This document shows positions 27,014 through 36,672 of a DNA stretch of 64,000 bases, in pieces; within the stretch, counting starts at the first letter, position 1, and each line of letters opens with the position of its first letter. A program made the translations under genes and the position numbers. The stretch comes from Novosphingobium sp. (GTDB lineage: Bacteria > Pseudomonadota > Alphaproteobacteria > Sphingomonadales > Sphingomonadaceae): positions 186,001-250,000 of the forward strand of contig NZ_JBCNLP010000001.1 in NCBI RefSeq assembly GCF_039595395.1. Reading direction: 5' to 3'. The notes under the pieces are model-generated. The model was not told the origin of the DNA. It saw nothing but the letters and a program-made list of their open reading frames with translations, and searched no databases.

Positions 27014-28002
27014 CACAGAACCTCCTCGCCGCTGGCATCCAGCGCCTTGGCCGCCGCCGCACCCGCGATGGCCACGAAAGCATCGTGCAACCCGGCGCGT
27101 TCGATGGAGAGCGAGAGAATGCCGGCATCGCCCTCGATCAGGGCGCGCAGCAGGGGCTCGACCCCGCTTTCGGGCAGGGAGAACAGCCAGAAGCGACCCT
27201 CCTGCCGTGTGTCTGCGGGCAAAGCGGCGCGCCATGCGCCCTCGCGCGCACGGGTTTCGAGGCGCACCTGCGGGCGGATACGGTCGCGCGCCTCGTCCAC
27301 GGGCCCGGCGAAGGGCACGCGGCCCCCGGCGATGATCGCCACCTCGTCGCAGAGCCGCTCGGCATGGGCGATGACATGGGTGGAGAAGATCACCGTCGTC
27401 CCCTTGGCCGCCAGCCCGCGAATCATCTGCTCCAGCCGCCCCTGATTGATGGCGTCGAGGCCCGAGAAAGGTTCGTCGAAGATCACCAGACGCGGCTCAT
27501 GCACCAGCGTGCCCAGCACCTGCACCTGCTGGGCTTGGCCCTTGCTCATCTGGCGGATCTGGCGCTCGGCGAGGTGGCCCAGCCCATGCTCTTCCAGCAA
27601 TTCGCGCCCGCGCTGGCGGCCCTTGGCCAAAGGCACGCCGCGCAGGGCGCCCAGAAAGCCGATCGCCTCATAGGCCTTCATCGCGGGATAGAGCCCGCGC
27701 TCCTCGGGCAGATAGCCGATCGCGTGGGAGACATCATGCGGCCGCTCGCTGCCCAGCACGCGGCGGAAACCGGAGTCGGGATCGATGATGCCCAGAATCA
27801 TGCGCAAGGTCGTGGTCTTGCCCGCGCCATTGGGGCCGAGAATGCCGTAAATGGCGCCTTCGGGCACGCGCAGATCCACGCCATCGACCGCCGTCGTACC
27901 GTTGAAGCGCTTCACCAGCCCCCGCACCTCGATGGCCAGCGGGCGGGCATCGTTGCCCTTGCGAACCGCATCTTCTAGATCAGCCGTCATTCCGGTCCCC
28001 AT
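27013..28002 (-). CDS. ABC transporter ATP-binding protein (NatA-like)
   Basis: The 329-residue ATPase partners the adjacent permease. Walker A is GPNGAGKTT, the signature is MSKGQAQQVQ (a non-canonical LSGGQ), Walker B is RLVIFDEPFSGLD, and the H-loop is STH. A C-terminal DUF4162-like extension (about 210-329) is usual in this subfamily. ATG 28002 was chosen; ATG 27990 is possible. It is divergent from queG. Confidence 0.9.
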   Translation of the reverse strand: MGTGMTADLEDAVRKGNDARPLAIEVRGLVKRFNGTTAVDGVDLRVPEGAIYGILGPNGAGKTTTLRMILGIIDPDSGFRRVLGSERPHDVSHAIGYLPEERGLYPAMKAYEAIGFLGALRGVPLAKGRQRGRELLEEHGLGHLAERQIRQMSKGQAQQVQVLGTLVHEPRLVIFDEPFSGLDAINQGRLEQMIRGLAAKGTTVIFSTHVIAHAERLCDEVAIIAGGRVPFAGPVDEARDRIRPQVRLETRAREGAWRAALPADTRQEGRFWLFSLPESGVEPLLRALIEGDAGILSLSIERAGLHDAFVAIAGAAAAKALDASGEEVL

Positions 28003-28031
28003 TTCATACCGCAGCAACAACACAGAGTTTG

Positions 28032-29099
28032 ATGAAGATCACGCTAAATCCTGCCCTTAAAGAGCAAATTGCCGCTCAGGCGCAGGCGCTCGGCTTTGCC
28101 GCCTGCGGCTTTGCCAGCGCGGGCGAAGACCCTGTGCGCGCCGCCCGCCTCGGCCAGTGGCTGGAAGAAGGCATGCACGGCAGCATGGACTGGATGGAAA
28201 GCCGCGAACACCACCGGCGTTCCCCGCAAGGCCTGTGGCCCGAAGCCCGCACCGTGATCGCGCTGGGCATGAGCTATGCCCCCGCCTTCGACCCGCTGGC
28301 GCTGGAGGGCGACGAGGAACGCGCCCGCATTTCCGTCTACGCCCAGGGCGCCGACTATCACGACATCGTCAAAAAGGCGCTGAAGCACCTCGCCCGCTGG
28401 ATCGTCGAGCATTGCGCCAAACAGGGCATCGAGGCCGGGGTGAAGGTCTTCGTCGACACCGCCCCGGTCATGGAAAAGCCGCTGGGCGAGGCCTCCGGCA
28501 TCGGCTGGCAGGGCAAGCACACCAATATGGTCTCGCGCACGCATGGCAGTTGGCTGTTCCTCGGCGCGATCTACACCACGCTGGAGCTGGAGCCCGACAC
28601 CATGGGCCGCAACCGCTGCGGCTCCTGCGACGCCTGCCAGACCGCCTGCCCCACGGATGCCTTCCCCGCCCCCTACCGGCTGGATGCGCGCCGCTGCGTG
28701 TCCTATCTGACCATCGAGCACAAAGGCCCGATCCCCGAGGAGTTTCGCGAGGCCTTGGGCAACCGCATCTATGGCTGCGATGATTGCCTCGCCGCCTGCC
28801 CGTGGAACAAGTTCGCGGCGCAAGCCCAGCGCAACCGCGCGTTCCTGCCCCGCGCCGAACTGGTAGCACCCCGGCTGGATGAACTGCTGGCGCTGGACGA
28901 TGCGGGGTTCCGCAAGCTGTTCTCCGGCTCGCCCATCAAGCGGATCGGGCGGGACCGGTTTGTGCGGAACTGTTTGTACGCTGCGGGCAATTCCGGGAAT
29001 CACGCGCTGGTGGAGCAGGTGCGCAGCCTGTGCGCCGACCCGGATGAGGCGGTGGCGGATGCGGCTGTTTGGGCATTGGGAAGATTGGAAGAAGGATAA
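28032..29099 (+). CDS. queG: Epoxyqueuosine reductase
   Basis: The 355-residue cobalamin-dependent iron-sulfur enzyme makes the last step of queuosine synthesis in tRNA. Two 4Fe-4S sites are visible: CGSCDACQTACPTDAF and CDDCLAACPWNKF. A C-terminal HEAT-like repeat (DPDEAVADAAVWALGRLE) binds tRNA. GIGWQGKHTNMVSRTHGSW belongs to the catalytic domain. ATG 28032 was chosen; a TTG one codon upstream also fits. The stop codon falls inside the flank of repeat copy G. Confidence 0.95.
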   Translation: MKITLNPALKEQIAAQAQALGFAACGFASAGEDPVRAARLGQWLEEGMHGSMDWMESREHHRRSPQGLWPEARTVIALGMSYAPAFDPLALEGDEERARISVYAQGADYHDIVKKALKHLARWIVEHCAKQGIEAGVKVFVDTAPVMEKPLGEASGIGWQGKHTNMVSRTHGSWLFLGAIYTTLELEPDTMGRNRCGSCDACQTACPTDAFPAPYRLDARRCVSYLTIEHKGPIPEEFREALGNRIYGCDDCLAACPWNKFAAQAQRNRAFLPRAELVAPRLDELLALDDAGFRKLFSGSPIKRIGRDRFVRNCLYAAGNSGNHALVEQVRSLCADPDEAVADAAVWALGRLEEG

Positions 29100-29100
29100 T

Positions 29101-29306
29101 GCGAGGGCCATCGCCCTCGCGCTCCCTTTAATGTCTGCCTCAGCGCCGCGGGTTCGGCCTTGCGCCCAGTTTGCCGCGCCGCAGGCAGGAATGTGATGCC
29201 TGCGGCGCCTTATGCCGCACAGGTGGAGAGCCAAAGCGCCACGACGCGGCGCCCTCACCCTATCGTCGGAAGACGTCATGGGAGCGCGAGGGGGTAACCC
29301 CCTCGC
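29101..29306 (-). repeat. Hairpin-capped intergenic repeat, copy G
   Basis: Reverse copy between the convergent queG and gdh genes. It begins one base after the queG stop codon. It has caps GGGCCATCGCCC and GGGGTAACCCC and the short centre GCCGCAGGCAGGAATGTGATGCCTGC. Confidence 0.9.
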
Positions 29307-29324
29307 ACTTTCTTCCTTCAAACC

Positions 29325-32300
29325 TTACCGAGCCAACACATTCCGCGCCTGACTGGCGATCTGCGCCAGCATCGCGGGGCTGACCACCGCCGCCTTGCGC
29401 GCGCGATTGATCATGCCGCGGAACGCCAGCACGCCGGCGCTGGTCGCTTCCAGCCAGCTCTCGACGGTCGCGACCGGAGCCGAGGGCTCCGCGCGGGCGA
29501 GGAATTGCAGGCGCATCTGCTGGAAGTCGCGGGCAAGCCCTGCGACCAGCAGGCGCTCCCACGGATCGGCGGGGGAGAGGCGCGCGGCCACGCCCTGTGC
29601 CCAGTCCAGACCCAGCGCCTCGCCCAGACGGGTGAAGGCGCGGGTCAGCGCCACGGGATCGGCGCCATTGCCATGGGCCAGTGCCGCCAGCCCGACCACG
29701 CCATCCATATCGAAGAGATGGACGATGGAGAGGGCTTGTTCGCCATCCGCGCCAGCTGCCAGCAGTTCGGTGGCCATGCGGGTGGAGCGCTCGCGCGTTT
29801 CGGTGACGAGGAGGTCGTCGACCTGAGCGGAGAGGGCGGAGACGCCCCCGGCCAGATCCGCCGCCATCACCGAGGGCGCGATGGTCGTCGCGCCCGAGCG
29901 GAGCAGGTCGGCCATATGGCTGCGCACCACATCGGCGGCGCGGCTCATCAGCAGGATGCGCGGCGTTTCGGCGATGGGCGCGTCCTCGATGGCCTGCCAG
30001 ATGGCTTCCAGATCGAATAGCTTTTCGGCGGCGAGGAAGGCGGCGGTCACCTCGGCGGCGCCCACGCCTTCTTCCTCGGCCAGTTCGAAGGGATGGACGA
30101 AGCCGAGGCGGTTGATCAGGCGGTTGGCCAGGCGCGTGGCGAGGATCTCGCGGCGCAGGCGGTGGCCGAGGATGTCCTCGCGATAGGTTTCGCGCATGTC
30201 CTCGGGGAAGGCGTGGAGCAGGTCGTCATCCAGCGCCGGGTCATCGACCACGGTGGAGGCTTCCAGCGCCTCCTGCACCGCCAGCTTGGCGCTGGAGAGC
30301 AGCACCGCCAGTTCGGGGCGGGTCAGCCCGGCGCCGATGTCGGCGGCGCGGCGCGCGAAGCTGTCGGCATCGGCCAGACCTTCGGTGCGGCGGTCGAGCT
30401 GGCCATTGTCCTCCAGCATCTCGATCAGGCGGACATGGCCGGGCATGGCATCGGCCCCGCCGCTCTGCGCGATGGAGAGGCCCAGAGCCTGCAGGCGGTT
30501 GTCCTCCAGCACCAGCGCGGCCACGGCATCGGTCATCTGCGAGAGCAGGACGACGCGGCCATCCTCGTCGAGGCGCCCGGCGCGCTTGGCGCTGGCCAGC
30601 GCGATCTTGATGTTGACCTCCTTGTCCGAGCAATCGACGCCGGCCGAATTGTCGATGAAGTCGGTGTTGCCGCGCCCGCCGAAGCCATTGGCGCCACGCA
30701 GCGCATAGTCGATGCGCCCGGCCTGGGTGCAGCCGAGGTTGCCGCCCTCACCGATGACGCGGGCGCGGACGTCGGCGCCATTCACCCGGATCGAGTCGTT
30801 GGAGGGGTCGCCCACCTCGGCATGGACTTCGTGCGAAGCCTTCACATAGGTGCCGATGCCGCCGAACCACAGCAGATCGGCGGGGGCCTTCAGGATGGCG
30901 GTCATCAGCGAATCGGGGTCGATCACTTCGGCGTCGATGCCCAGCGCGACGCGGATTTCCGGCGAGAGCGGGATTTCCTTCTGGCTGCGCGGCACGATGG
31001 CCCCGCCCGGCGACATGACCGAACGGTCGTAATCGTCCCAGCTCGAACGCGGCAGGTTGAAGAGGCGGTTGCGTTCCTCCCACGATTTCGCCGCATCGGG
31101 GTTGGGGTCGAGGAAGATATGGCGGTGGTCGAAGGCGGCGGTGACCAGCAGGCTCTTCGACAGCAGCATGCCGTTGCCGAAGACGTCGCCGCTCATGTCG
31201 CCCACGCCGACGACGCGGACGGGGTCGGTCTGCACATCGACGCCCATTTCGCGGAAGTGGCGCTGCACGCTCATCCAGGCGCCGCGCGCGGTGATGCCCA
31301 TCGCCTTGTGGTCATAGCCCTTCGAGCCGCCGCTGGCGAAAGCGTCGTCGAGCCAGAAGTCCTTCTCGGCGGCCAGCCCATTGGCGGTGTCGGAGAAGGT
31401 GGCGGTGCCCTTGTCCGCGGCGACCACGAAATAGGGGTCTTCGCCGTCGCGGATCACCACGCATTCGGGGTGGACGACCTGCCCCTCGACGATGTTGTCG
31501 GTCAGCGACAAAAGCGTGCGGATGAAGACCTTGTAGCTTTCGCGGCCCTCGGTGGCCCAGCCATCGCGGTCGCGCGCGGGGTCGGGCAACTGCTTGGGAT
31601 AGAAGCCGCCCTTGGCGCCGGTCGGCACGATGACGGCGTTCTTCACGCGCTGCGCCTTCATCAGGCCCAGCACTTCGGTGCGGAAGTCGTCGCGGCGGTC
31701 GGACCAGCGCAGGCCCCCGCGTGCGACGGGGCCGGCGCGCAGATGGATGCCTTCCACGCGGCGCGAATAGACGAAGATTTCACGCCATGGCAGCGGCTTG
31801 GGCAGGTTCGGCACCAGCGCGGAATCGAATTTGAAGGCCAGCGCCTCGCGCCCGGCGGGGGCGTAGGCATTGGTGCGCAGGATCGCCAGCACGATCATGC
31901 GGAAGGCGCGCAGCAGGCGGTCCTCATTGATCGCGGACACCTTGGCGAGACCGTCGCGGATGACATCCTCGGCCGAGGCTTCCTGACCCGTGCGGTCCGA
32001 AATGTCGGGCTGATGGCGGGCGCGGAACAGATCGACCAGACCCAGCGTCACTGGCCCGGCATTCATCAGCGCATCGACGGCGGTGTCGATGCTGTAGTTC
32101 AGGCCGGTCTGGCGCAAATAGCGATACCAGGCACGCAGCCAGTTGGCCTCCCGCGCGGAGAGCCCCACGCCGACGATCAGCCGGTTAAAGGCGTCTTCCT
32201 CGCCCGCGCCGGTCAGCACGGCGAGCAGCGCATCCTCGATGATCGGGGCATGAGCCAGCACCGGGGCGGTATCCTGACCGACAGGCAGGGCCAGCAGGAA

Positions 32301-34070
32301 ATCATGGATCACCCCCAGCCTTTCATCGCTGCCCAGCGTGGTGGGGATGTTGTCGATCACGCGGAAGCCGAAGTTTTCCAGCGCGGGCACCACGTCGGAG
32401 AGCACCAGCGAGGCGTTGCGCTCATAGATCTTCAGGCGCAGGCGGGTCGGCTCGTCGCTGGCGGGCAGGCGATAGAGGCGCACCGCGCGTGGATGCTCGT
32501 CACCGCCGCTGGCGATGCGGCGCAGATGGGCGATATCGATCGCGGCTTCGGACGCGCCATAGAGCACGCGATAGCTTTCCGGGAAGGCATCGGCATAGCG
32601 CGTGGCGATGGCGGCGGCGCGGGCCGGTTCCTCGGTGTTGGCCAGTTCCGCCTCCACTGCGTCGCCCCAGCCGCGCAGCATGGCCTGCAATTGCGCATCG
32701 AGCGCGGCCTCATCGGGCACGGCGATCGCATGGCCCTCGGCGGCGGCCAGCACATAGCGCAATTGCGCCAGATTGCCTTCCTCGACCTCCAGCGACCAGT
32801 CGAGCACCTTGGTGCCCGAAGCCTCCTCCAGCATGGTGGAGATGCGCGCGCGCATGCGGTTCGAGAGCGTTTCGCGCGGCAGCCAGACGAAGCCGTAGAG
32901 ATGCCGCCCCAGCGATCCCGTCACCAGCGAGAGGCGCGGGCGCGGGCGGTCGATGATGCTCATCAGCGTGAGGGAAACGCGCTCCAGATCGGCATCCTCG
33001 AAGCCGATGAGCTGGTCATGCGGCAGGCTGGTCAGCGCATGGACCAGCACCTTGCCCGCGTGGCCGCGCGGCGAGAAACCGAACTTCTCCATCAAGGCGG
33101 CAAGCTGCGCGCGCATGCGGGGCACGGCTTGTGGCGGGCTGGCGAGCGCCTCGCTGGTCCAGACGCCTGCGTGGACCGACAAAGCGGTGACCTTGCCGTC
33201 ATCGATCACCGGCACGATGAACAGGTCGAGCGGCACGCGGCGGTGGACATGGGCGATGCGGTTCGACTTGACGATCAGCGGCAGGCGACCGCCGCCGCCC
33301 TTGGCCGCGAACTGGTCGAACCAGGCGAAGGCGCTGTCGAAACCGGCGCGGTTCAGCAATTCCCAGGTGCTCTTGCGGCAGACGCCCAGCGCGCCCTGCT
33401 GGCTGCCGTCGCGCAGGCGGGTGACATGGCCGAGCTGCGTCAGCATGCCGTCCTTGAACCAGCGCAACAGCGCGGCGCCCTCGGCGCGGTCCATGGCGGT
33501 GAGGCGCCCGGCATCGTCCTCCATGGCGGTGCGCATCGCGCCCCAGTCGCCCACGGCGGCGCGCACATCGCCCAGAGTCACCGCCAGATCGGCGGCCAGC
33601 GCGGCGCGGGTGCGCGCGTCGGCACGCGGCGTTTCGAGATAGACCACCGATTCACGTGCCACGCCGGGGGCCTCGCCCTCGGGCAGGTCGGTGATGTCGC
33701 CATGGCCGTTGCGCTCGACCGGAACGATGGGGTGGATCAGCCGGTCGATCACCAGACCATGCGCGCCCACCGTGCCCGCGATCGAATCGACCAGAAAAGG
33801 CATGTCCTCATTGACCACGGCGATGCGCATGAAGCGCTCACCCGCCGCGCCCGCCACGGTTTCGATGTTGATGGCGCTCTGCGCGCGTTCACGCCTTGCG
33901 GCGGAGGTCAGCAGGAAACGGGCGGCGGCGGCCAGCGCCTCGGCGCTCATTTCCGGGTCGCCGGGAAGCTGGGCTTCGTCCAGCCTGACCTCCAGCCTGG
34001 GGGCCAGCCGCGCCACCAGCGCGTCAGGCAGGGGGGCGGGGGCTTGGGCTCGGCTCGGCTGGTCGGACAT
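29325..34070 (-). CDS. gdh: NAD-specific glutamate dehydrogenase, large (about 180 kDa class)
   Basis: The 1581-residue protein is the large GDH known from Pseudomonas (GdhB), Caulobacter and Streptomyces, usually about 1600 residues. It deaminates glutamate to 2-oxoglutarate with NAD. The long N-terminal half contains ACT-like regulatory segments (IAVVNEDMPFLVDSIAG). The catalytic core is near residues 780-1160, with RGGLRWSDRRDDFRTEVLGL, VPTGAKGGF and GVGDMSGDVFGNGML. The C-terminal region is helical. It follows the TPR protein by 78 bp on the same strand and is convergent with queG. The plus-strand reading of this region is not a gene (see rejected). Confidence 0.95.
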   Translation of the reverse strand: MSDQPSRAQAPAPLPDALVARLAPRLEVRLDEAQLPGDPEMSAEALAAAARFLLTSAARRERAQSAINIETVAGAAGERFMRIAVVNEDMPFLVDSIAGTVGAHGLVIDRLIHPIVPVERNGHGDITDLPEGEAPGVARESVVYLETPRADARTRAALAADLAVTLGDVRAAVGDWGAMRTAMEDDAGRLTAMDRAEGAALLRWFKDGMLTQLGHVTRLRDGSQQGALGVCRKSTWELLNRAGFDSAFAWFDQFAAKGGGGRLPLIVKSNRIAHVHRRVPLDLFIVPVIDDGKVTALSVHAGVWTSEALASPPQAVPRMRAQLAALMEKFGFSPRGHAGKVLVHALTSLPHDQLIGFEDADLERVSLTLMSIIDRPRPRLSLVTGSLGRHLYGFVWLPRETLSNRMRARISTMLEEASGTKVLDWSLEVEEGNLAQLRYVLAAAEGHAIAVPDEAALDAQLQAMLRGWGDAVEAELANTEEPARAAAIATRYADAFPESYRVLYGASEAAIDIAHLRRIASGGDEHPRAVRLYRLPASDEPTRLRLKIYERNASLVLSDVVPALENFGFRVIDNIPTTLGSDERLGVIHDFLLALPVGQDTAPVLAHAPIIEDALLAVLTGAGEEDAFNRLIVGVGLSAREANWLRAWYRYLRQTGLNYSIDTAVDALMNAGPVTLGLVDLFRARHQPDISDRTGQEASAEDVIRDGLAKVSAINEDRLLRAFRMIVLAILRTNAYAPAGREALAFKFDSALVPNLPKPLPWREIFVYSRRVEGIHLRAGPVARGGLRWSDRRDDFRTEVLGLMKAQRVKNAVIVPTGAKGGFYPKQLPDPARDRDGWATEGRESYKVFIRTLLSLTDNIVEGQVVHPECVVIRDGEDPYFVVAADKGTATFSDTANGLAAEKDFWLDDAFASGGSKGYDHKAMGITARGAWMSVQRHFREMGVDVQTDPVRVVGVGDMSGDVFGNGMLLSKSLLVTAAFDHRHIFLDPNPDAAKSWEERNRLFNLPRSSWDDYDRSVMSPGGAIVPRSQKEIPLSPEIRVALGIDAEVIDPDSLMTAILKAPADLLWFGGIGTYVKASHEVHAEVGDPSNDSIRVNGADVRARVIGEGGNLGCTQAGRIDYALRGANGFGGRGNTDFIDNSAGVDCSDKEVNIKIALASAKRAGRLDEDGRVVLLSQMTDAVAALVLEDNRLQALGLSIAQSGGADAMPGHVRLIEMLEDNGQLDRRTEGLADADSFARRAADIGAGLTRPELAVLLSSAKLAVQEALEASTVVDDPALDDDLLHAFPEDMRETYREDILGHRLRREILATRLANRLINRLGFVHPFELAEEEGVGAAEVTAAFLAAEKLFDLEAIWQAIEDAPIAETPRILLMSRAADVVRSHMADLLRSGATTIAPSVMAADLAGGVSALSAQVDDLLVTETRERSTRMATELLAAGADGEQALSIVHLFDMDGVVGLAALAHGNGADPVALTRAFTRLGEALGLDWAQGVAARLSPADPWERLLVAGLARDFQQMRLQFLARAEPSAPVATVESWLEATSAGVLAFRGMINRARKAAVVSPAMLAQIASQARNVLAR

Positions 34071-34148
34071 GCGTGTCTCTCTCCCGATAGGTAACGGCCT
34101 GCGCTTAGCGCGATGGCCTTGGTATTTATGCCTGATGTTACTGCGTAA

Positions 34149-35081
34149 TCATCCGGGCGATGGTTGGGTTGACGTGGAATTGGCGCCCGTGGTGGGCGAA
34201 GGGGATGGGGCGTTTGCCCCGGATGTACCGCCGATCTGTTGCAGATAGGCGGACGCCTGATGCCCGGCCTCGCTTTGCGGGCTGGCTTTCACGGTGGACT
34301 CCCAGCTTTTGCGGGCGGCATCCTCATGACCCGAAAGCATGGCAATCACCCCGGCCTCCAGCCCGACCTCGGGGTCGAGCGGGGTCAGTCTGGCGGCGGT
34401 CTGAATCTGGGTCTGGGCATCGGCCAGATGACCCATGCGGCGCGACAGCGTGGCCGACAGCAGCCAGGCCGGGCCATTGTCGGGCCCCTGCGTGCGCGCT
34501 TCGGCGAGGGAAGCGGCGGCCTCGTCATTGCGCTTGAGCGCGACCAGCGCGCGGGCGCGGTCGACGGCGATGGAGGTCATCAGCGCGGGATCGTTCACCG
34601 CCCTGGCATCGACGCGTGCCTTGTCGAGCGCGGCCAGAGCGCGATCCGCGCCGCCCTCCTGCGCCTGCGCCGCGCTGGCGGCCATGGCGCCCAGGCGCGC
34701 GCGGTTGAGCGCATTGTCGCCCGCCGCATCGCGCCCGGCCAGAAAGGCCTGCTCGGCCATGGGCCAGGCTTCCTGCGCGGAATAGGCATAGCCCAGGCAC
34801 AGCTCGGCCTCGGCGCGCTGGGTGTCCTTGGCGCCGCTCAGCCAGTCGGTGGCCATTTGCGCGGCGGCATCGGGATCATGGTCTGCGGTTTCGCGGCAGT
34901 GAGTCAGCTTGTTCGAGTCGTCGATGCGTTCAGGGCGCGCCGTGATTTCGCTGACCGGGCGCCGCCGGTTGGGCGCGGTCGGCCGGTCGATCATCGGCAG
35001 GCCCAGCGAGGGGGCGATGCCGTCACCCACCAGCGGGCCGGTCTGAAGCATCAGGGCAGAGGCAAGCAAAACAAGCGACAT
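34149..35081 (-). CDS. Exported TPR-repeat protein
   Basis: The 310-residue protein starts at ATG 35081 (a TTG one codon upstream is possible). A hydrophobic N terminus (MSLVLLASALMLQTGPLV) may be an uncleaved or weak signal. Residues 85-270 hold five or so tetratricopeptide-type helices, for example AELCLGYAYSAQEAWPMAEQAF. The C-terminal 25 residues are Ser/Thr/Pro-rich and probably disordered. TPR domains bind proteins; no partner is identified. It lies 15 bp downstream of the alpha/beta hydrolase and 78 bp upstream of gdh. Confidence 0.75.
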   Translation of the reverse strand: MSLVLLASALMLQTGPLVGDGIAPSLGLPMIDRPTAPNRRRPVSEITARPERIDDSNKLTHCRETADHDPDAAAQMATDWLSGAKDTQRAEAELCLGYAYSAQEAWPMAEQAFLAGRDAAGDNALNRARLGAMAASAAQAQEGGADRALAALDKARVDARAVNDPALMTSIAVDRARALVALKRNDEAAASLAEARTQGPDNGPAWLLSATLSRRMGHLADAQTQIQTAARLTPLDPEVGLEAGVIAMLSGHEDAARKSWESTVKASPQSEAGHQASAYLQQIGGTSGANAPSPSPTTGANSTSTQPSPG

Positions 35082-35096
35082 CAATGACTTCCCGGA

Positions 35097-35867
35097 TCAG
35101 GCGTCGGCCCCGGCCAGCGCAAGAGCCATGCGCCGGATCAGGGCCAGATCCACCGGCCGGCTGAGCCGGTGGTCGCCGTCCTTGACCAAGCATAGCTGAA
35201 CCGCGTCAGAACGCAAAGTTGCAGAGAGGCGCAATGAAATTTCCCAGGGGACATCTTCATCCCGCTGGCCATGGATCAGCACCGCGGGCACATCGAGGGG
35301 GATTTCGGCATCGAGAAGCCGGTTATGCTCGCCATCGGTCCAGAAGCGGGCGTGAGTCGGCGTGGGCTCGGGGCCATAGGGATTGGGTTCGAAAATGGTG
35401 CGCCCGGCGATCAGTTCGCCCTTCTGCGCGCTGGTGTAGCCCCATTGCGTGAAATCGGGCGCGGCGGCGATGCCCATGATCCCGGCCAGCTTTGCGGCGG
35501 GCAGGGCCTGCGCCACCAGCAACATCAGCCAGCCGCCCATGCTGGAGCCGACCAGCACCACGGGGCCGGGGATCAGCGCCGCGATCAGGGCCAGCACCTC
35601 CTCGCGCCAGCGGGTGAGCGTGCCATCGGGGAAATCGCCATCCGAGGCGCCGCATCCGGAGTAATCGAGCAACAGGCAGCCAATGCCTTGTTCGCGCGCG
35701 GCATCGAAGAGCATCGCGGCCTTGGACCCGGCCATGTCCGACATATAGCCGGGCAGGAATACGAGTGTCTTGCCTTGCGAGTCTGCAGGCGGTGTCAGGC
35801 GATAAGCCAGACGGCGGGCGGGCTTTTCGCCATCGGCGGGCAGGGGATGAAAAAGAACGTCGCTCAT
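35097..35867 (-). CDS. Alpha/beta hydrolase
   Basis: The 256-residue protein has an alpha/beta hydrolase fold. The nucleophile elbow is GSSMGG. The oxyanion region is TLVFLPGYMSDM. The acid and base residues probably lie in IHGQRDEDVP and KDGDHRLSRP. It resembles the ABHD10/dienelactone-hydrolase type. The substrate is unknown. No signal peptide. It heads the minus-strand group hydrolase-TPR-gdh. Confidence 0.82.
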   Translation of the reverse strand: MSDVLFHPLPADGEKPARRLAYRLTPPADSQGKTLVFLPGYMSDMAGSKAAMLFDAAREQGIGCLLLDYSGCGASDGDFPDGTLTRWREEVLALIAALIPGPVVLVGSSMGGWLMLLVAQALPAAKLAGIMGIAAAPDFTQWGYTSAQKGELIAGRTIFEPNPYGPEPTPTHARFWTDGEHNRLLDAEIPLDVPAVLIHGQRDEDVPWEISLRLSATLRSDAVQLCLVKDGDHRLSRPVDLALIRRMALALAGADA

Positions 35868-35915
35868 GCCTCCCTTTTGCCCCGGCCTGCCGGATGGGGA
35901 AAGGGAGATCAGGCC

Positions 35916-36107
35916 TTAATCGCGCAGGAAGATCGCCTCGATCGGCAGGCCGAACAGATCGGCGATGCGGAAGGCCAGCGGCAAAGATGGATCGTAGCGC
36001 CCGGTCTCGATGGCGTTCACCGACTGGCGCGAGACTTCCAGCCTTTGCGCCAGATCCTGCTGGCTCCAGCTCTTTTCGGCACGCAGCACACGCAGGCGAT
36101 TGTTCAT
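35916..36107 (-). CDS. Small XRE-family transcriptional regulator
   Basis: The 63-residue protein is almost entirely one helix-turn-helix domain (RAEKSWSQQDLAQRLEVSRQ, recognition helix SRQSVNAIE). It resembles compact Cro/C1 regulators that are paired with a small membrane protein. The start overlaps the stop of the membrane gene by ATGA. Direct repeats upstream of the pair are a candidate operator, which suggests autoregulation. Confidence 0.9.
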   Translation of the reverse strand: MNNRLRVLRAEKSWSQQDLAQRLEVSRQSVNAIETGRYDPSLPLAFRIADLFGLPIEAIFLRD

Positions 36108-36523
36108 GCCTTTTCACTGCGCCACAGGGTGATGGCGTTCCAGATCGCCCCCACGCCCAGCCCCATGAGCCAGAAGAAGGCCGCGCCGAAACCGTGCTGG
36201 CCGGGGGCGACAATGTCGTAATTTTGCAGGAAGTCCCAGATGGTCATCACCGTCAGGCAGAAGCCGGTGGCGATCAGTGCCTGGCGCACGAACATCATCC
36301 GCCAGAACTCGTCGGGCTCTTCCACCAGCAGGCGCATCACCGTCCAGACCACACCCAGCACCGGCAAGGCGGGCAGGATTGCCGGCAGCACATTCCATGG
36401 CGCGGGCGGCGGCGCATGGCGGAATAGCCAGCCCATCGCGAAAATCAGCACGGTGTAGAGGGTGAGAAATACCCCCAGCCGACGAGAGTAACGCCGGATG
36501 GCGGGGGAATTGTAACGGGTCAT
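36104..36523 (-). CDS. Four-TM membrane protein partner of the XRE regulator
   Basis: The 139-residue protein has about four hydrophobic segments (LGVFLTLYTVLIFAMGWLF, VLPAILPALPVLGVVWTVM, ALIATGFCLTVMTIWDFL, AAFFWLMGLGVGAIWNAI). It is translationally coupled to the XRE gene. Small XRE plus membrane-protein pairs are common, but their function is largely unknown. ATG 36523 is preceded by a weak GACC-type site. Confidence 0.8.
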   Translation of the reverse strand: MTRYNSPAIRRYSRRLGVFLTLYTVLIFAMGWLFRHAPPPAPWNVLPAILPALPVLGVVWTVMRLLVEEPDEFWRMMFVRQALIATGFCLTVMTIWDFLQNYDIVAPGQHGFGAAFFWLMGLGVGAIWNAITLWRSEKA

Positions 36524-36546
36524 GTCTGGTCTCCCCGACGTTTTGA

Positions 36547-36592
36547 CAAGCTTGCTTTACATAATTCACCACCCATGTGTCAAGTTTGCTTT
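36547..36592 (-). promoter_or_regulatory. Candidate operator of the XRE/membrane gene pair
   Basis: Two near-identical 12-mers in the minus-strand sense, AAAGCAAACTTG and AAAGCAAGCTTG, start 34 bp apart (plus coordinates 36581-36592 and 36547-36558). The second contains the perfect palindrome GCAAGCTTGC. TTGACA on the minus strand overlaps the first, so a repressor bound here would cover the -35 region. Confidence 0.5.
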
Positions 36593-36672
36593 CCAAAACG
36601 ACATGCTCTTTGCGCGAAAGCCCCCATTTGCAAGGTTGAGGCGCGCCCCGCTCCCGGCTAAGGGCCTGTTCC

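Noticed and set aside
25628..27445. 605-codon plus-strand frame
   Set aside because: Starts in repeat copy F and runs antisense to the ABC permease; the first part is only the repeat translated.
30093..34094. 1333-codon open frame on the plus strand
   Set aside because: Antisense to the large GDH. Long antisense frames are common in GC-rich DNA; the minus-strand protein is conserved and complete, and the plus-strand translation is low-complexity Gly/His/Arg-rich.
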